Source: JAPOXR01 sp963664715
GTDB taxonomy: Bacteria > Pseudomonadota > Alphaproteobacteria > Rhodobacterales > Rhodobacteraceae
Length of the DNA stretch: 64,000 bases
Assembly: GCA_963664715.2 (NCBI GenBank)
Contig: CAXXUY010000012.1
Span: 1 to 64,000, forward strand
Direction: 5' to 3'
How positions within the stretch are numbered: the first letter of the stretch is position 1; every line of letters begins with the position of its first letter. Under the pieces are notes generated by a model. The model made no database searches and was not told the DNA's origin. It saw only the letters and a list, made by a program, of their open reading frames with translations. The position numbers were made by a program, and so were the translations under genes. Positions 26,329-36,340 of this stretch are shown here, one piece after another.

Positions 26329-28794
26329 GTGCTAACAGTCTTTAGGTGGGTACTGCGCGGATTCGTTGTTTCGCTGGCTGTAGTCCTGCTTGTCATTGGC
26401 TTCCTTTACCTGGTCGTTGCCAGATCGGTACCAAACTATGCCTCGACGCACCGGGTTTTCGGGATTGACGGCCCGGTACAGATCGTCCGGGACCAGTACG
26501 GCATTCCACACATTTTTGGAGATACCGACGCAGACGTGTTCTTTGGCCTGGGTTTCGTTCATGCCCAGGATCGCCTTTGGCAGATGCTGATCTTCAGACA
26601 GGCTGTACAGGGCCGATTGTCGGAAGTATTCGGAAGCCGGACGCTCGCAACCGACGAATTGATGCGCCGTCTGGACATGAATGGACTGGCAGCGTCATCC
26701 TATGAAGCCCAGGGCCGAGAGACCAAGGCTGCGCTGGAGGCTTACGCCGACGGCGTCAACGCCTGGCTGGGCGCAGTAGACGACAGCCTTTTCAACGAAG
26801 GGGCGCCGGAACTACTTCTGTTCGACTTTGAAATCCGTCCCTGGCAACCATTCGAGAGCATTGCCATCATGAACTTGCAGGCATACGAATTGACGGTCCA
26901 CGCAAGCAACGAGATCCTTCGGGCAAGAGCAGGAGAAGTACTGACCCCCCAGCGCCTTGCGGACCTGATGCCGGATGTTCCGAGGATGATTGCGCCGGAC
27001 CTGACCCAGCATGCCGCGACGACTGCCGCGACGACATTAAACACCAGAATGTCGGCCAATGGCGGCATATCCCCGTCGACCAGCCTGTTCGCAGCCTCCC
27101 TGGGAGGCGCCTCCAATGCTTGGGCCGCATCTCCCGAAAAGACCGCCGCAGGTGGATCCTTGCTTGCCAATGATCCCCACCTCGGGTTTTCGGCCCCGTC
27201 GGTCTGGATGCTTGCAAGGCTGGAACTTTCTACTGGCGGCGTTATTGGCGCAACGATCCCCGGCATGCCCGCAATGCCGGTCGGCCGGTCGGCCAGCCTG
27301 GGCTGGGGTGTGACCTCCTCCTATCTGGACGATCAGGATCTGTTTATCGAGCAACTCGATCCTGACAGCGACTCACGATATCTCACACCTGAGGGGTACA
27401 GGGAATTCAGAACGAAGAATGAAGTCATAAACGTAAAAGGTGAATCCCCGGTTGTAATTGAATTGCGGTGGACTGAGAACGGACCACTGCTCCCCGCCGA
27501 TTTTCATGAAATCAGGGGCATCACTCCGGAGGACCATGTTGTTGCCCTGGCATGGACTGGGCTGGACCCGGCCAATACGTCCATGTCGGGCGTATTGAGT
27601 TTGATGCGCTCGGCAACGATCGACGAGGCATTGGATTCCGGGCAACTGATAATTGCTCCTTCGTTGAACCTGATGTTGGCAAGCGAGGACGAGATTGCCA
27701 TGCAACTTGTTGGCGCGGCGCCGCGGCGACACCTTTTCCATGACACTCGCGGCCAGCTACCTTCTCAGGGTTGGAAACATCGCAACAGGTGGCAAGGCAG
27801 GATCGCATATGCCGAGTTGCCGCGTATCAGGAACCCGATGAGCGGCCTGCTGGCGAACACCAACAACAAAATCGTCGACCGGCCGTTTCCGGAACATATC
27901 AGCCACTATTGGGGTGATAGCCAACGAATCGAACAGTTGAGGAATCTGCTGCTCCAGACCACCGTCTTTACTCGGGACAGTTTCAAGGCCATTCAACTCG
28001 ACAGCGTCTCTTACGCGGCAAGGACCTTGATCGCGCTCCTGGGAAGAGATTCATGGCACACGACTGACCGCGCTTCGGACGATCCGAAGATCAACCTTCG
28101 GAACAGCGCGCTAAGCCTGCTGCGAGACTGGAATGGTGACATGAATGAGCACCTGCCGGAACCATTGATCTTTGCCGCCTGGGCCAACGCAGTCCAGAAA
28201 CTCCTGACACAGGATGACCTCGGCGAATTGTCGACAGCTTACAGTCGTCCAGACCCCATTTTCATCGAACGGGTATTTCGCGATGTTGACGGAGCATCTG
28301 AATGGTGTGACGTCAGGCAATCGACTGCGACCGAGTCGTGCCAGCAGATTGCCCTGCTTGCACTTGACGAGGCGCTGGCAAATCTTCGTACCGAATTCGG
28401 TGACGACATGAATGTCTGGCGCTGGGGTGATGCCCACCAGGCCCGACACGATCATCCGGTTCTCGGATCGTTCGGACTGCTCTCGTGGTTTGTCAATATC
28501 CGGCAGTCAACATCTGGTGGAGAGTTCACCCTGAACCGCGGCTCCAGCAGCGCCAGCCGGGAAGCACCCTTTGCCAGCGTGCACGGGTCCGGTTACCGAG
28601 GAATTTATGATTTCTCCGAACCCAATGCGTCTTCCTTCATCATTGCGACCGGACAAAGCGGACACCCGATGTCAAGGCATTACGATGACCTTGGGAGGTT
28701 ATGGCGCAACGGCGAATACATAACCATGTCGCTGGATCCTGAGAACGCTCGATCATCCTCGGTCGGAATCACAACACTCGAACCTGTCAATTGA
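26329..28794 (+). CDS. Penicillin acylase family protein, membrane-anchored
   Basis: Ntn-hydrolase of the penicillin/acyl-homoserine lactone acylase family, about 821 residues, normally cut autocatalytically into alpha and beta chains. The predicted N-terminal nucleophile of the beta chain is S262 in LGGASNAWAAS. GPVQIVRDQYGIPHIFG and FVHAQDRLWQM are typical alpha-chain motifs, and LLANDPHLG follows the serine. One N-terminal membrane helix (about 12-32) without a clear cleavage site suggests an anchored periplasmic enzyme. The GTG at 26329 follows GGGGGA. The substrate is unknown (beta-lactams, AHL signals or other amides). Confidence 0.87.
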   Translation: MLTVFRWVLRGFVVSLAVVLLVIGFLYLVVARSVPNYASTHRVFGIDGPVQIVRDQYGIPHIFGDTDADVFFGLGFVHAQDRLWQMLIFRQAVQGRLSEVFGSRTLATDELMRRLDMNGLAASSYEAQGRETKAALEAYADGVNAWLGAVDDSLFNEGAPELLLFDFEIRPWQPFESIAIMNLQAYELTVHASNEILRARAGEVLTPQRLADLMPDVPRMIAPDLTQHAATTAATTLNTRMSANGGISPSTSLFAASLGGASNAWAASPEKTAAGGSLLANDPHLGFSAPSVWMLARLELSTGGVIGATIPGMPAMPVGRSASLGWGVTSSYLDDQDLFIEQLDPDSDSRYLTPEGYREFRTKNEVINVKGESPVVIELRWTENGPLLPADFHEIRGITPEDHVVALAWTGLDPANTSMSGVLSLMRSATIDEALDSGQLIIAPSLNLMLASEDEIAMQLVGAAPRRHLFHDTRGQLPSQGWKHRNRWQGRIAYAELPRIRNPMSGLLANTNNKIVDRPFPEHISHYWGDSQRIEQLRNLLLQTTVFTRDSFKAIQLDSVSYAARTLIALLGRDSWHTTDRASDDPKINLRNSALSLLRDWNGDMNEHLPEPLIFAAWANAVQKLLTQDDLGELSTAYSRPDPIFIERVFRDVDGASEWCDVRQSTATESCQQIALLALDEALANLRTEFGDDMNVWRWGDAHQARHDHPVLGSFGLLSWFVNIRQSTSGGEFTLNRGSSSASREAPFASVHGSGYRGIYDFSEPNASSFIIATGQSGHPMSRHYDDLGRLWRNGEYITMSLDPENARSSSVGITTLEPVN

Positions 28795-28865
28795 CCTGCC
28801 GACAGGGCAATTCAGACACCGGTTCCAATTCGTCCGACCCGGAGCCGGACACGATCAGGAAGCAA

Positions 28866-29120
28866 CTACTCCTGCTGCTCCACCGCGTGTTTCTCGTCGT
28901 CACGTAGGTCCAGTGGGTCCGTGGGCATGATTGTAGAAATCGCGTGCTTGTAGACCAACTGAGACAGATTATCTCGCTTCAGCAGCAGGCAGTAATTGTC
29001 AAACCAGGTAATTATTCCCGAGAGCTTTACGCCGCTGACCAGAAAGATTGTCACTGTGCCCTTTGACTTCCGAATGGAATTCAAGAACGCATCCTGAAGA
29101 CTGCTTTTGTCGCCGGCCAT
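28866..29120 (-). CDS. hfq: RNA chaperone Hfq
   Basis: 84 residues. It has the Sm1 motif (LQDAFLNSIRKSKGTVTIFLVSGVKLSG split over two strands) and Sm2 ending LVYKHAISTIMP, the near-invariant Hfq signature. It forms a hexameric ring that pairs small RNAs with mRNAs. The C-terminal tail is short and acidic. The order trkH then hfq matches the ntr-trk-hfq block of alphaproteobacteria, but hflX, the usual next gene, is not here; the following gene is a convergent penicillin acylase. Confidence 0.97.
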   Translation of the reverse strand: MAGDKSSLQDAFLNSIRKSKGTVTIFLVSGVKLSGIITWFDNYCLLLKRDNLSQLVYKHAISTIMPTDPLDLRDDEKHAVEQQE

Positions 29121-29540
29121 TCAACCTGTTCCCAGACTTACCACATGATCGCCAATTGACCCGATCATCGGCACGTTCATAGAGGAAACATCAATATCGG
29201 TAAAGCCTTAAACGTTTTCTCTCCGGTTGAAACCGGGAAGTCCAGTGATAGCGGGAACCCTTCCGGCTCCCGCTTGGATGTGAATCCGATGCCCTACCCC
29301 GCGCGCATCCCCGAGTTCCGGTGAAGGATCTCGATGGCATCACTTTGGTCCGCCAGCGTCGGACTGATTTTCCCCGGCAATGCGCCGATGCGACAATTCC
29401 CGCTCCCATTCTTACTGGTTGATCAGGCGGACATGATTCCGGGTCGAATGCCACCGCAGCGCCCGACCCGACAACAGGCCGGTCCATGCGGTGACGAGGC
29501 GGCATTGGGGCCTGCTGCCTGAACGCCGCCGGAGATCAGT
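29121..29540. other. Intergenic region between trkH and hfq
   Basis: No gene supported; a 104-codon minus-strand frame is Arg-rich and looks random. Two short inverted repeats stand out: CCGGTT-GA-AACCGG (29223-29236) and AGCGGGA (29250-29256) with TCCCGCT (29268-29274). Neither is followed by a T-run, so they may be weak termination or processing sites after trkH. The hfq promoter must lie on the minus strand between about 29121 and 29220. Confidence 0.4.
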
Positions 29541-31034
29541 CTAGCGCCGCCACAATGCGGGATTGAACAGAGCAATTACGGTTAGGAACTCCAGCCGGCC
29601 CAGTATCATCGCTGATGCCATCAGGCACTTGGCCGCGTTCCCCAACTCATCGTAGCCAAACCCCGGACCCATTACTGCCTGCGACAGGGGGCCAGTCGTC
29701 GACAAGGCCGCAATGGAAACGACCGTTGCTTCCTTGAAGGACAACCCCGTTGCAGCAAATGCGAGCAGGTAGAGAGAGATTGAAATGAAGAAGAGAATGA
29801 ACGCAATCCATGCGAACTCCTGGCCTGTCACCTTCAGGCCCCGACCGATTCCGGAAGACGCCATCACGGTTGACGGATAGACCAACCGAGACAGTTCCTT
29901 GTTACTCAGCCTGGCCAGAGCCAAAACCCTGAGCAACTTGACGCCGCCGGCGGTAGTCGCGACACCGCCACCACAAACCGCCAACATTATCAGCATGAAC
30001 TCGGGAAAGCGGTACTGTGCGAATGTTCCACCCTTCTCGAATACACTGCTTTCAAATCCCGCGGTCGCCAGGAAGGACGCGCTGGTGTAGATTGATGCCC
30101 AGATCATTGCTGCAGCTTCAGCGGCACTGTTCGCTTCCCTCGCCACGACGAATGCACCTGAATTCAATGCGACAACCACGGCCACCGCCCCGGCAAGGAC
30201 AATGAATGCTGTCTTAAGTTCGGGATCGTTGAAGAACCTGCCCGCTCTGAATGCGGACTTCCTGCCCGTGACGAACAGGCTGGACCACGCCAAAACCAGG
30301 AACGCCAGGACAAATGCTTCAGCCAGCAGACCGGTTTCAGCATTCAGCAAGATGCCGCTTGTCGAGATGGTCGACATGGCCAATACCAGCGCCTGCAGCA
30401 AATCCTCCCCGGCGATCATCTCCAGCATGCATAGAACAGTCGTTGCCCCGAAATACCAGGGAAACAGGTTCAGCGAGTGCCGGCTGAGTTGCTGTCTGAC
30501 ACGCCTTTCTTCATTGCTGGTGTCGCCCACCAGGTTCTTCTGTTCCCATTCATTGACTTCAAAACCACCAACCGCCAGAGGTTCCAGAATCGCGGCGGCG
30601 GCAACCCACATTATATAGCCGCCAAGCCACGCAGCTTCCGCCCTCCAGACTTCTATGCTCAAACCCTGTCGGGGTTGCAGTTCAACGATTGCGGCCCCCG
30701 TTGTCGTCAGGCACGATACCATGTCCACGTAAAGGTCGAGGAAGGGTACATTGTCGTAGAGAGCGGCAACGGGCACAGCCAGCAATGCGGGCAGCAATGC
30801 AAATGCCAGCAGTAATCCGAACAACTGGTCTATGTGGGAAATGTCCTGGCGAACATTGTGGATCGCAATCCCGGCAATCACGGAAAAGACAATGATCAAC
30901 AGGCCAGTATAGAAGAAGACCCGCGAGCCCGGATGGTCATCGGCAGCCAGTGCCACCGCAGCGGGGCCGAACATCGCCACTCCGGTCAGGAAGATGGTTA
31001 CGGCAATTATCGGAAACTCAAACGACCGTCTCAT
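29541..31034 (-). CDS. trkH: Trk potassium uptake membrane subunit TrkH
   Basis: About 497 residues with roughly ten to twelve membrane segments. Selectivity-filter loops appear as DMVSCLTTTGAAI, LAMSTISTSGILL, FLATAGFES and AALSTTGPLS, the four M1-P-M2 pore repeats with T-x-G motifs of the TrkH/KtrB family. It imports potassium with TrkA as the gating subunit. The ATG at 31034 overlaps the end of trkA by 17 bases, so the two are translationally coupled. The longer open frame upstream lies wholly within trkA. Confidence 0.94.
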   Translation of the reverse strand: MRRSFEFPIIAVTIFLTGVAMFGPAAVALAADDHPGSRVFFYTGLLIIVFSVIAGIAIHNVRQDISHIDQLFGLLLAFALLPALLAVPVAALYDNVPFLDLYVDMVSCLTTTGAAIVELQPRQGLSIEVWRAEAAWLGGYIMWVAAAAILEPLAVGGFEVNEWEQKNLVGDTSNEERRVRQQLSRHSLNLFPWYFGATTVLCMLEMIAGEDLLQALVLAMSTISTSGILLNAETGLLAEAFVLAFLVLAWSSLFVTGRKSAFRAGRFFNDPELKTAFIVLAGAVAVVVALNSGAFVVAREANSAAEAAAMIWASIYTSASFLATAGFESSVFEKGGTFAQYRFPEFMLIMLAVCGGGVATTAGGVKLLRVLALARLSNKELSRLVYPSTVMASSGIGRGLKVTGQEFAWIAFILFFISISLYLLAFAATGLSFKEATVVSIAALSTTGPLSQAVMGPGFGYDELGNAAKCLMASAMILGRLEFLTVIALFNPALWRR

Positions 31035-32385
31035 CGGACCGAAGGAGTTCAAGCAATTCAGGAACGTCACTCGCAATCGCAAAGAATGCCACGGAGTCAC
31101 CTTCCTGCAACCGTGTATCCGGCTGAATCTTCACAACTGCGTCACCCTTCCTGATCGCCCCGACGATAACGCCTTCGGGCAAACCGGAGTTCCTCAGCGT
31201 CCTTCCCTTGATCCTCGCATCAGCACTAATGGTGGCCTCAACCAGTTCCGCCTCGGAATCACCAATAAACCCAACTCGGCTGACCTGGTTCATTCTGATA
31301 TGCGGTAGTATTGACGACACGGTCGTGTCACGCGGGTCAATCATCGAATCTATGGACAGCTGGCTGATCAATGGTGCCAGAAACGGCTCATTGACCAGGC
31401 TGACTGCCACAAGGGACTCTGACAGTCGCTTGGCCCTCGTAGCGACCAGGAGGTTTGTCTTGTCGTCCTGTGTCACGGCAAGAATAGCATCGGTAGAGTG
31501 GATACCGGCCTCTTCGAGGATTTCCCGGTTCAGGCCATCACCGTTCAATATGACCCGCCTCTCGAGGTTCTCAGCTGCAAATTCGGCCCGTTCCTTGTTG
31601 ATTTCGATGAAATTTACCCTGGTCTTCCTCGGCAGTTCGTCAAGCTGTCGCGCAACCTCGATGCCGACCCGACCTGCACCAACAATTATCAGCCTGGAAC
31701 ACGGAATTCGTTCCTTTCCAAAAAGGTGCAGCGTCCGTTCTAGGTCGTCCTTTCCGATACAGACGTAAACTTCGTCGCCGTCAAACAGCTGGTCGTCCGG
31801 TGCAGCGACCACAAGACTCCCGTGACGCCGGTATCCGACAACGACAGCCGGGAGATCGGTAAAGAGTTCAGACATCTGCCTCAGCGGGGTGTGCAAGAGT
31901 GAACACCGTTCGTTCAGTCGCAACCCGGCGAATACTGCGCTGTTTCCAAGAATGTTCCTGCGGTCAAACAGGGACGGAGAATCAAGAAGGCGGACGGCGG
32001 CTTCGGCCACTTCGCGTTCTGGATTGATCACCGTGTCGATCGGGCCACCCCGATCCTGCATCACACCCTCCAGAAAATTCTGGTTCCGCAATCTCGCAAT
32101 CGTCCTGGCATCCGACCCGAGATTTCGTGCAACGAGGCATGCGACGATGTTGATTTCGTCCGAAGACGTCACGGCAACGAGCAGGTCAGCATCCTCGATA
32201 CCGGCATTCTTCAAAACCGTCGGGTCCGCTGCGTGGCCAAATATCCCTGTCAGGTTCAGTCGTTCCGACAACTGCTTTACAAAGGCAAAATTCGTATCCA
32301 CGACAGTTACATCGCAGTCTTCCCGGGACAAATACCTGCAGATCTGTCCACCGACCTGCCCCGCGCCGAGTACTACCGTCTTCAT
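31018..32385 (-). CDS. trkA: Trk potassium transport regulatory subunit TrkA
   Basis: 455 residues built as two RCK units, each a Rossmann NAD-binding part plus RCK_C. The dinucleotide motifs are VVLGAGQVGGQICRYL at the start and IIVGAGRVGIEVARQL in the second half, followed by FIEINKERAEF. The C-terminal RCK_C has RNSGLPEGVIVGAIRKGD. It binds NAD(H) and nucleotides on the cytoplasmic side and controls TrkH. It lies downstream of ntrX by 70 bases and overlaps trkH, as in other alphaproteobacteria. Confidence 0.95.
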   Translation of the reverse strand: MKTVVLGAGQVGGQICRYLSREDCDVTVVDTNFAFVKQLSERLNLTGIFGHAADPTVLKNAGIEDADLLVAVTSSDEINIVACLVARNLGSDARTIARLRNQNFLEGVMQDRGGPIDTVINPEREVAEAAVRLLDSPSLFDRRNILGNSAVFAGLRLNERCSLLHTPLRQMSELFTDLPAVVVGYRRHGSLVVAAPDDQLFDGDEVYVCIGKDDLERTLHLFGKERIPCSRLIIVGAGRVGIEVARQLDELPRKTRVNFIEINKERAEFAAENLERRVILNGDGLNREILEEAGIHSTDAILAVTQDDKTNLLVATRAKRLSESLVAVSLVNEPFLAPLISQLSIDSMIDPRDTTVSSILPHIRMNQVSRVGFIGDSEAELVEATISADARIKGRTLRNSGLPEGVIVGAIRKGDAVVKIQPDTRLQEGDSVAFFAIASDVPELLELLRSDETVV

Positions 32386-32455
32386 GCGACCGCACCAGCC
32401 GGCAAATCTTCAATTCCGGGTGTCAATCCAGGCGAATATCCAGATTGCCGGCGCT

Positions 32456-33856
32456 TCATTGCTTGTGGTTCTTCAACGCCACGCGGCCACCGGACCTTGC
32501 TTTGGTCACAACGTCCAGCCCCTTGAGCTTTCGGTGCAGCGCCGATCTCTCCATCCCGATGAACTTTGCGGCGTCAGAAATGTTCCCATTGTGCCGGTTG
32601 ATCTGCCTGACGAGGTATTCCCTTTCGAATTCCTCGCGGGCTTCGCGCAGTGGCATGGTCAGCAGGTGCTCCATGTCCCCCGAATATCCGATCAAGGGAG
32701 AGGTCGACTGCGGCAACATGATCTCATCCGGCAGGATCTTTCCCTTTCCGGGCCCGGTAATCAGTATCCGCTCAATGAGGTTCTTGAGTTGGCGGACATT
32801 TCCCGGCCAACTCATGCTTGTCAGCTTCATAATTGTAACCTGGTCAAACTTCCGGTTCGGCAGACCGCCGGACCTGTGAAACTGCCCAACGAAGTGGTTG
32901 GCCAACTCTTCAATGTCTCCGACTCGATCTTCGAGCGGTGGAAGATACGCCGATACAACATTGATTCTGTTGTATAAATCCCTGCTGAACTCCCCATCCT
33001 CAATTTCCGCCTCCATGTTCCTGGAAGTTCCGGAAATTATCCTGCAGTTCAGCGGGATGACTTCTGTTCCGCCTACCCTTTGAAAACCGGAATGAACAAT
33101 GGCACGCAGAAGCCGAACCTGGATTTCAGTCGGCATGTCGGAGACTTCGTCAAAATATACGGTTCCTCTCCCCGCCTTTTCAATCAGACCGGGTTCAATC
33201 CTTCCGTATTCTTCCTGCCGCCCAAACAGAACTGCTTCGGCAGTTGAGCTATCGATTGAGGCGAAATTGATCGGAACGAACTGTTCAGCCTTTCTCTCAG
33301 AGTTTGCATGCATGTATCTTGCGGCAAGCCGTTTGCCCGTTCCCGGCTGACCGATCAGCAGTACGCGCGTGTTCTTGTCTGCAAACTGGTCGATTTCGGA
33401 ACGAAAAGACCGGAAAGCCGGAGTTGACCCGACCATGACAACGGGTTCGACCTGGTCGAGCCTGAGCAACGACTTCTCGTGGCGAAGCTGGGCCACCTCC
33501 ATGGCATGACGCACAACCTCCAACAATGTGTGCTTGTCTACAGGCTTGGCGAAATAGCCGAATGCGCCCATCTGGACAGCTCTGACGGCAACCTCGATGG
33601 TCTTTTGCCCTGAAATGATCACAACCGGCAGATCCGGATTGTTGTCTTTCAGCAACTTCAAAACATTGAAACCGTCCAGGTCAAAATCCTTGAACCAGAG
33701 ATCCAGGATTACAACCTTCGGGCCGTATTCATTGACAGCCCGCAGGCAGTCCTTTCCTTCGGTTACGTAATGTGCCGAGATGCCGCTGTTGTTCAATACA
33801 TTTGTGACAGCGCGGCAAATGTCCACTTCATCATCTACGATTAGGACGTCACTCAT
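32456..33856 (-). CDS. ntrX: NtrX-type response regulator (AAA+ domain without canonical GAFTGA)
   Basis: 466 residues: receiver with D in VVILDLWFKDFDLDG, AAA+ domain with GQPGTGKR, and a Fis-type helix-turn-helix at the C-terminus (NISDAAKFIGMERSALHRKLKGL). The receiver motif LWFKD is typical of NtrX. Where a sigma-54 activator has GAFTGA, the sequence reads LFGRQEEYGRIEPG, so ordinary sigma-54 contact is not expected. NtrY-NtrX affects nitrogen, respiratory and envelope genes in alphaproteobacteria. It sits 27 bases after ntrY. Confidence 0.93.
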   Translation of the reverse strand: MSDVLIVDDEVDICRAVTNVLNNSGISAHYVTEGKDCLRAVNEYGPKVVILDLWFKDFDLDGFNVLKLLKDNNPDLPVVIISGQKTIEVAVRAVQMGAFGYFAKPVDKHTLLEVVRHAMEVAQLRHEKSLLRLDQVEPVVMVGSTPAFRSFRSEIDQFADKNTRVLLIGQPGTGKRLAARYMHANSERKAEQFVPINFASIDSSTAEAVLFGRQEEYGRIEPGLIEKAGRGTVYFDEVSDMPTEIQVRLLRAIVHSGFQRVGGTEVIPLNCRIISGTSRNMEAEIEDGEFSRDLYNRINVVSAYLPPLEDRVGDIEELANHFVGQFHRSGGLPNRKFDQVTIMKLTSMSWPGNVRQLKNLIERILITGPGKGKILPDEIMLPQSTSPLIGYSGDMEHLLTMPLREAREEFEREYLVRQINRHNGNISDAAKFIGMERSALHRKLKGLDVVTKARSGGRVALKNHKQ

Positions 33857-33883
33857 CTGGTAATTCTGCCCTGCCGTTAATTG

Positions 33884-36253
33884 CTAACCTTCTGTTGCCA
33901 ATTCCGGTTGTCCGGAAACTGACGGAATCCTTACGATCACCATTGCCCCAACATGATCGACCCCTTTCGAAAACCGAGGGGCCTCGTCAAGTACCATGTC
34001 ACCGCCATGCCCGGAAACTACACGTTCTGCATATGGCAATCCCAATCCACGCGTGACCTCCTTCTTTGTGGAAAAAAACGGTTGTAGGCACTTTTCCTTA
34101 TTCTCTGACGGAAAACCTGCACCATTGTCCATTACCCGAATCTCCACAAAACCATCGGCTTCCGACACCGAAACCCTGATTTGTGGCATCCATCCTTCGG
34201 GTGCATTTCCTGTTAGTTGATACTCGGCGACAGCTTCTCCCGCGTTCTTCAACAGATTGATGAGAACCGAGTGCAATTGATTTGCATCGAAGTCGGTCTC
34301 GGTTACAGGCTTATCAAAATGCGTGGAGACGGCAATACCCAATCCACGTCCCAGTTCGGTGTTGACTGCCCGCTCAACTGCAGCGCAGACATCTCCCCTG
34401 GTCAATGTCGGTTCCGGCAACTTGGCAAATTCAGCGAATGAATCTGCCAGGGCGTCGGTGTTCTTGATGTTTTGCTCGATCATCTCCAGGTAATCGATGA
34501 AGGACTCCCGGTGTTTGTCCATGATGCCATCCTTGACCAGGTCCTGCATGTCCTGGACCGCCAGCAGCATCGGATACAGCGGATTCCGGATTTCATGCGC
34601 GATCTGGCGCGCAGCTGTTGACCACGCCGCCCTCTCCTTCGTCTTGACCAATTCCGAAATGTCGTCAAATGCAACGACGTAGCCGTCCAGTCCCTTGCGA
34701 CCGGACCGCTCGGCGAACTGGACAAGCAGCCGACACGGCAGGTTCTTCCCGGGAACCACATCAACTTCTCTACGCAAGCGATTGAGACTGGAAGCTTTCA
34801 GTGCCTGAAGCATGGTCGCGAATTCCGGGACCACCTCTTCGATTTTTCTAGGTGAATAGTCTGCGCTCAACTCATTGTATCCGTCACACCGTATCTCCAA
34901 CAGGTCTCCTGCAGATCGATTCATGAAGACTATGTTCTCCTGCCTGTCCAGGCCAATCACTCCGGCCGAGACATTGGACAATACGCTGCTGAAGGACTGT
35001 TCCCTCTTTTCGGCCAGTTCCCTGTTGACTTCGGCGACCTCTCGAAGTTCGATCAGATTGTCAGTGTAACTGTTAATTCGGTCCAGCATCTGATTGAACG
35101 CCCGGCCCAGCATCGCAACCTCGTCGTCACCGCGTACCGTCGCCTTTACATCTGTTACTCCTCCCTCAATTGCGCTTGCCGTGGCTGCAAGTTCCTCGAT
35201 CGGCCTGGAGATCCTGCGAGCAATCGCGATTCCGAGGCCAATCATGGCAAAGACGACAACAAGCGTAAACACGAGGTAAACGACCGACGACCAGACTATC
35301 GCTTCACCCAGCCTTTGAATTGTGTCGAGGGGACCCGCCAAACCCGGCTTGAGTACATCATGGACCGTCAGGATGGATCCGATTGAGTTATTGGTTATGA
35401 AGAGAAACAGGTTGGATTCCCGGTCAATCCTGTGAATCGCCGAGAACTGGTTGCTTTGCTCCTTTCTGTAGACCGCACCTGTGGTTGTTCCTCCCTGAAT
35501 GATACGCTCGACGTATCCCACACCAGGATTACTGCCCACAAACTCATCGTCGCATGATTGGCCCTGCCCCGTCTCGGACCCGACTTCCGAGGCGAATTCC
35601 TCCATCAGGTTCCGCGGAGGTGGAGAATAGTCGTAAAGGTAACTGCTGTTACCCCTCGCGCGAAGGTTGCAAGCGCTATCAATCAGGAATGCAAAATCCA
35701 CCTTGACTTCAAACTCGTCCTGTTCGGTCTGGAGCAACTGCCTCAGCGGTTCGTCACCATCCAATCCGCGGTAAGCAACGGCAACATTCTCTGCCAGGCC
35801 GACGACTGCCGTTCTGAGTTTTCCGACTTCGTCGTCAAAATATGACTGGGATGCGGTACGCGACTGGTCGACCGACTCGCTGATGAACACCCGCAGATAG
35901 CCACCCAGCCCTTCATTCATCGTCAAGGTGGCGACAACAGCGACCGCAACTGCCGAAAACAGGGACACGACGGCAAAGAGCCACGACAGGCGGAGTTGGA
36001 TCGGCGACTCCACGCTTGAACCCATGCGCCGGACCGCCCTGCGGACCAACAGAAGTCCGAAGTAGACGACCAGGACCAACCCGAAAACGAAGTCTCCGAG
36101 CAGAAGCAGCACGAGACGTGTCGAAATCGACCAGTTCTCGGTGTCGTCAAAATACCAGATGTTTAGGTAGACCACGAACGGAACCAGCGCCAGCATTGCC
36201 ACAGGAAGCCAAAGGCGCATCGGTCTGCCGGATCGCGACGGGCCGCTATCCAT
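33884..36253 (-). CDS. ntrY: NtrY sensor histidine kinase
   Basis: 789 residues. Membrane segments lie near 14-30, 45-68 and 85-110, followed by a large periplasmic sensor region, another membrane helix (near 310-330), HAMP (RRISRPIEELAATASAI), PAS (VLSNVSAGVIGLDRQENIVFMN), HisKA with H in ARQIAHEIRNPLYPM, and HATPase with VLINLLKNAGEA, DNGAGF and GLGLPYAE. This is the standard NtrY layout; it phosphorylates NtrX. It is located between ntrC and ntrX on the same strand. Confidence 0.94.
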   Translation of the reverse strand: MDSGPSRSGRPMRLWLPVAMLALVPFVVYLNIWYFDDTENWSISTRLVLLLLGDFVFGLVLVVYFGLLLVRRAVRRMGSSVESPIQLRLSWLFAVVSLFSAVAVAVVATLTMNEGLGGYLRVFISESVDQSRTASQSYFDDEVGKLRTAVVGLAENVAVAYRGLDGDEPLRQLLQTEQDEFEVKVDFAFLIDSACNLRARGNSSYLYDYSPPPRNLMEEFASEVGSETGQGQSCDDEFVGSNPGVGYVERIIQGGTTTGAVYRKEQSNQFSAIHRIDRESNLFLFITNNSIGSILTVHDVLKPGLAGPLDTIQRLGEAIVWSSVVYLVFTLVVVFAMIGLGIAIARRISRPIEELAATASAIEGGVTDVKATVRGDDEVAMLGRAFNQMLDRINSYTDNLIELREVAEVNRELAEKREQSFSSVLSNVSAGVIGLDRQENIVFMNRSAGDLLEIRCDGYNELSADYSPRKIEEVVPEFATMLQALKASSLNRLRREVDVVPGKNLPCRLLVQFAERSGRKGLDGYVVAFDDISELVKTKERAAWSTAARQIAHEIRNPLYPMLLAVQDMQDLVKDGIMDKHRESFIDYLEMIEQNIKNTDALADSFAEFAKLPEPTLTRGDVCAAVERAVNTELGRGLGIAVSTHFDKPVTETDFDANQLHSVLINLLKNAGEAVAEYQLTGNAPEGWMPQIRVSVSEADGFVEIRVMDNGAGFPSENKEKCLQPFFSTKKEVTRGLGLPYAERVVSGHGGDMVLDEAPRFSKGVDHVGAMVIVRIPSVSGQPELATEG

Positions 36254-36340
36254 CTTGTCGTTCCAGACTTCCCGTCGGCAACTGGAAGCCTCCCTTGAGT
36301 GTCCCGCGACATCCCCGGACGCAGCTATGCACTGGATACT

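Noticed and set aside
29191..29505. A 104-codon minus-strand frame between trkH and hfq
   Set aside because: Arg- and Pro-rich without any family motif or ribosome-binding site.
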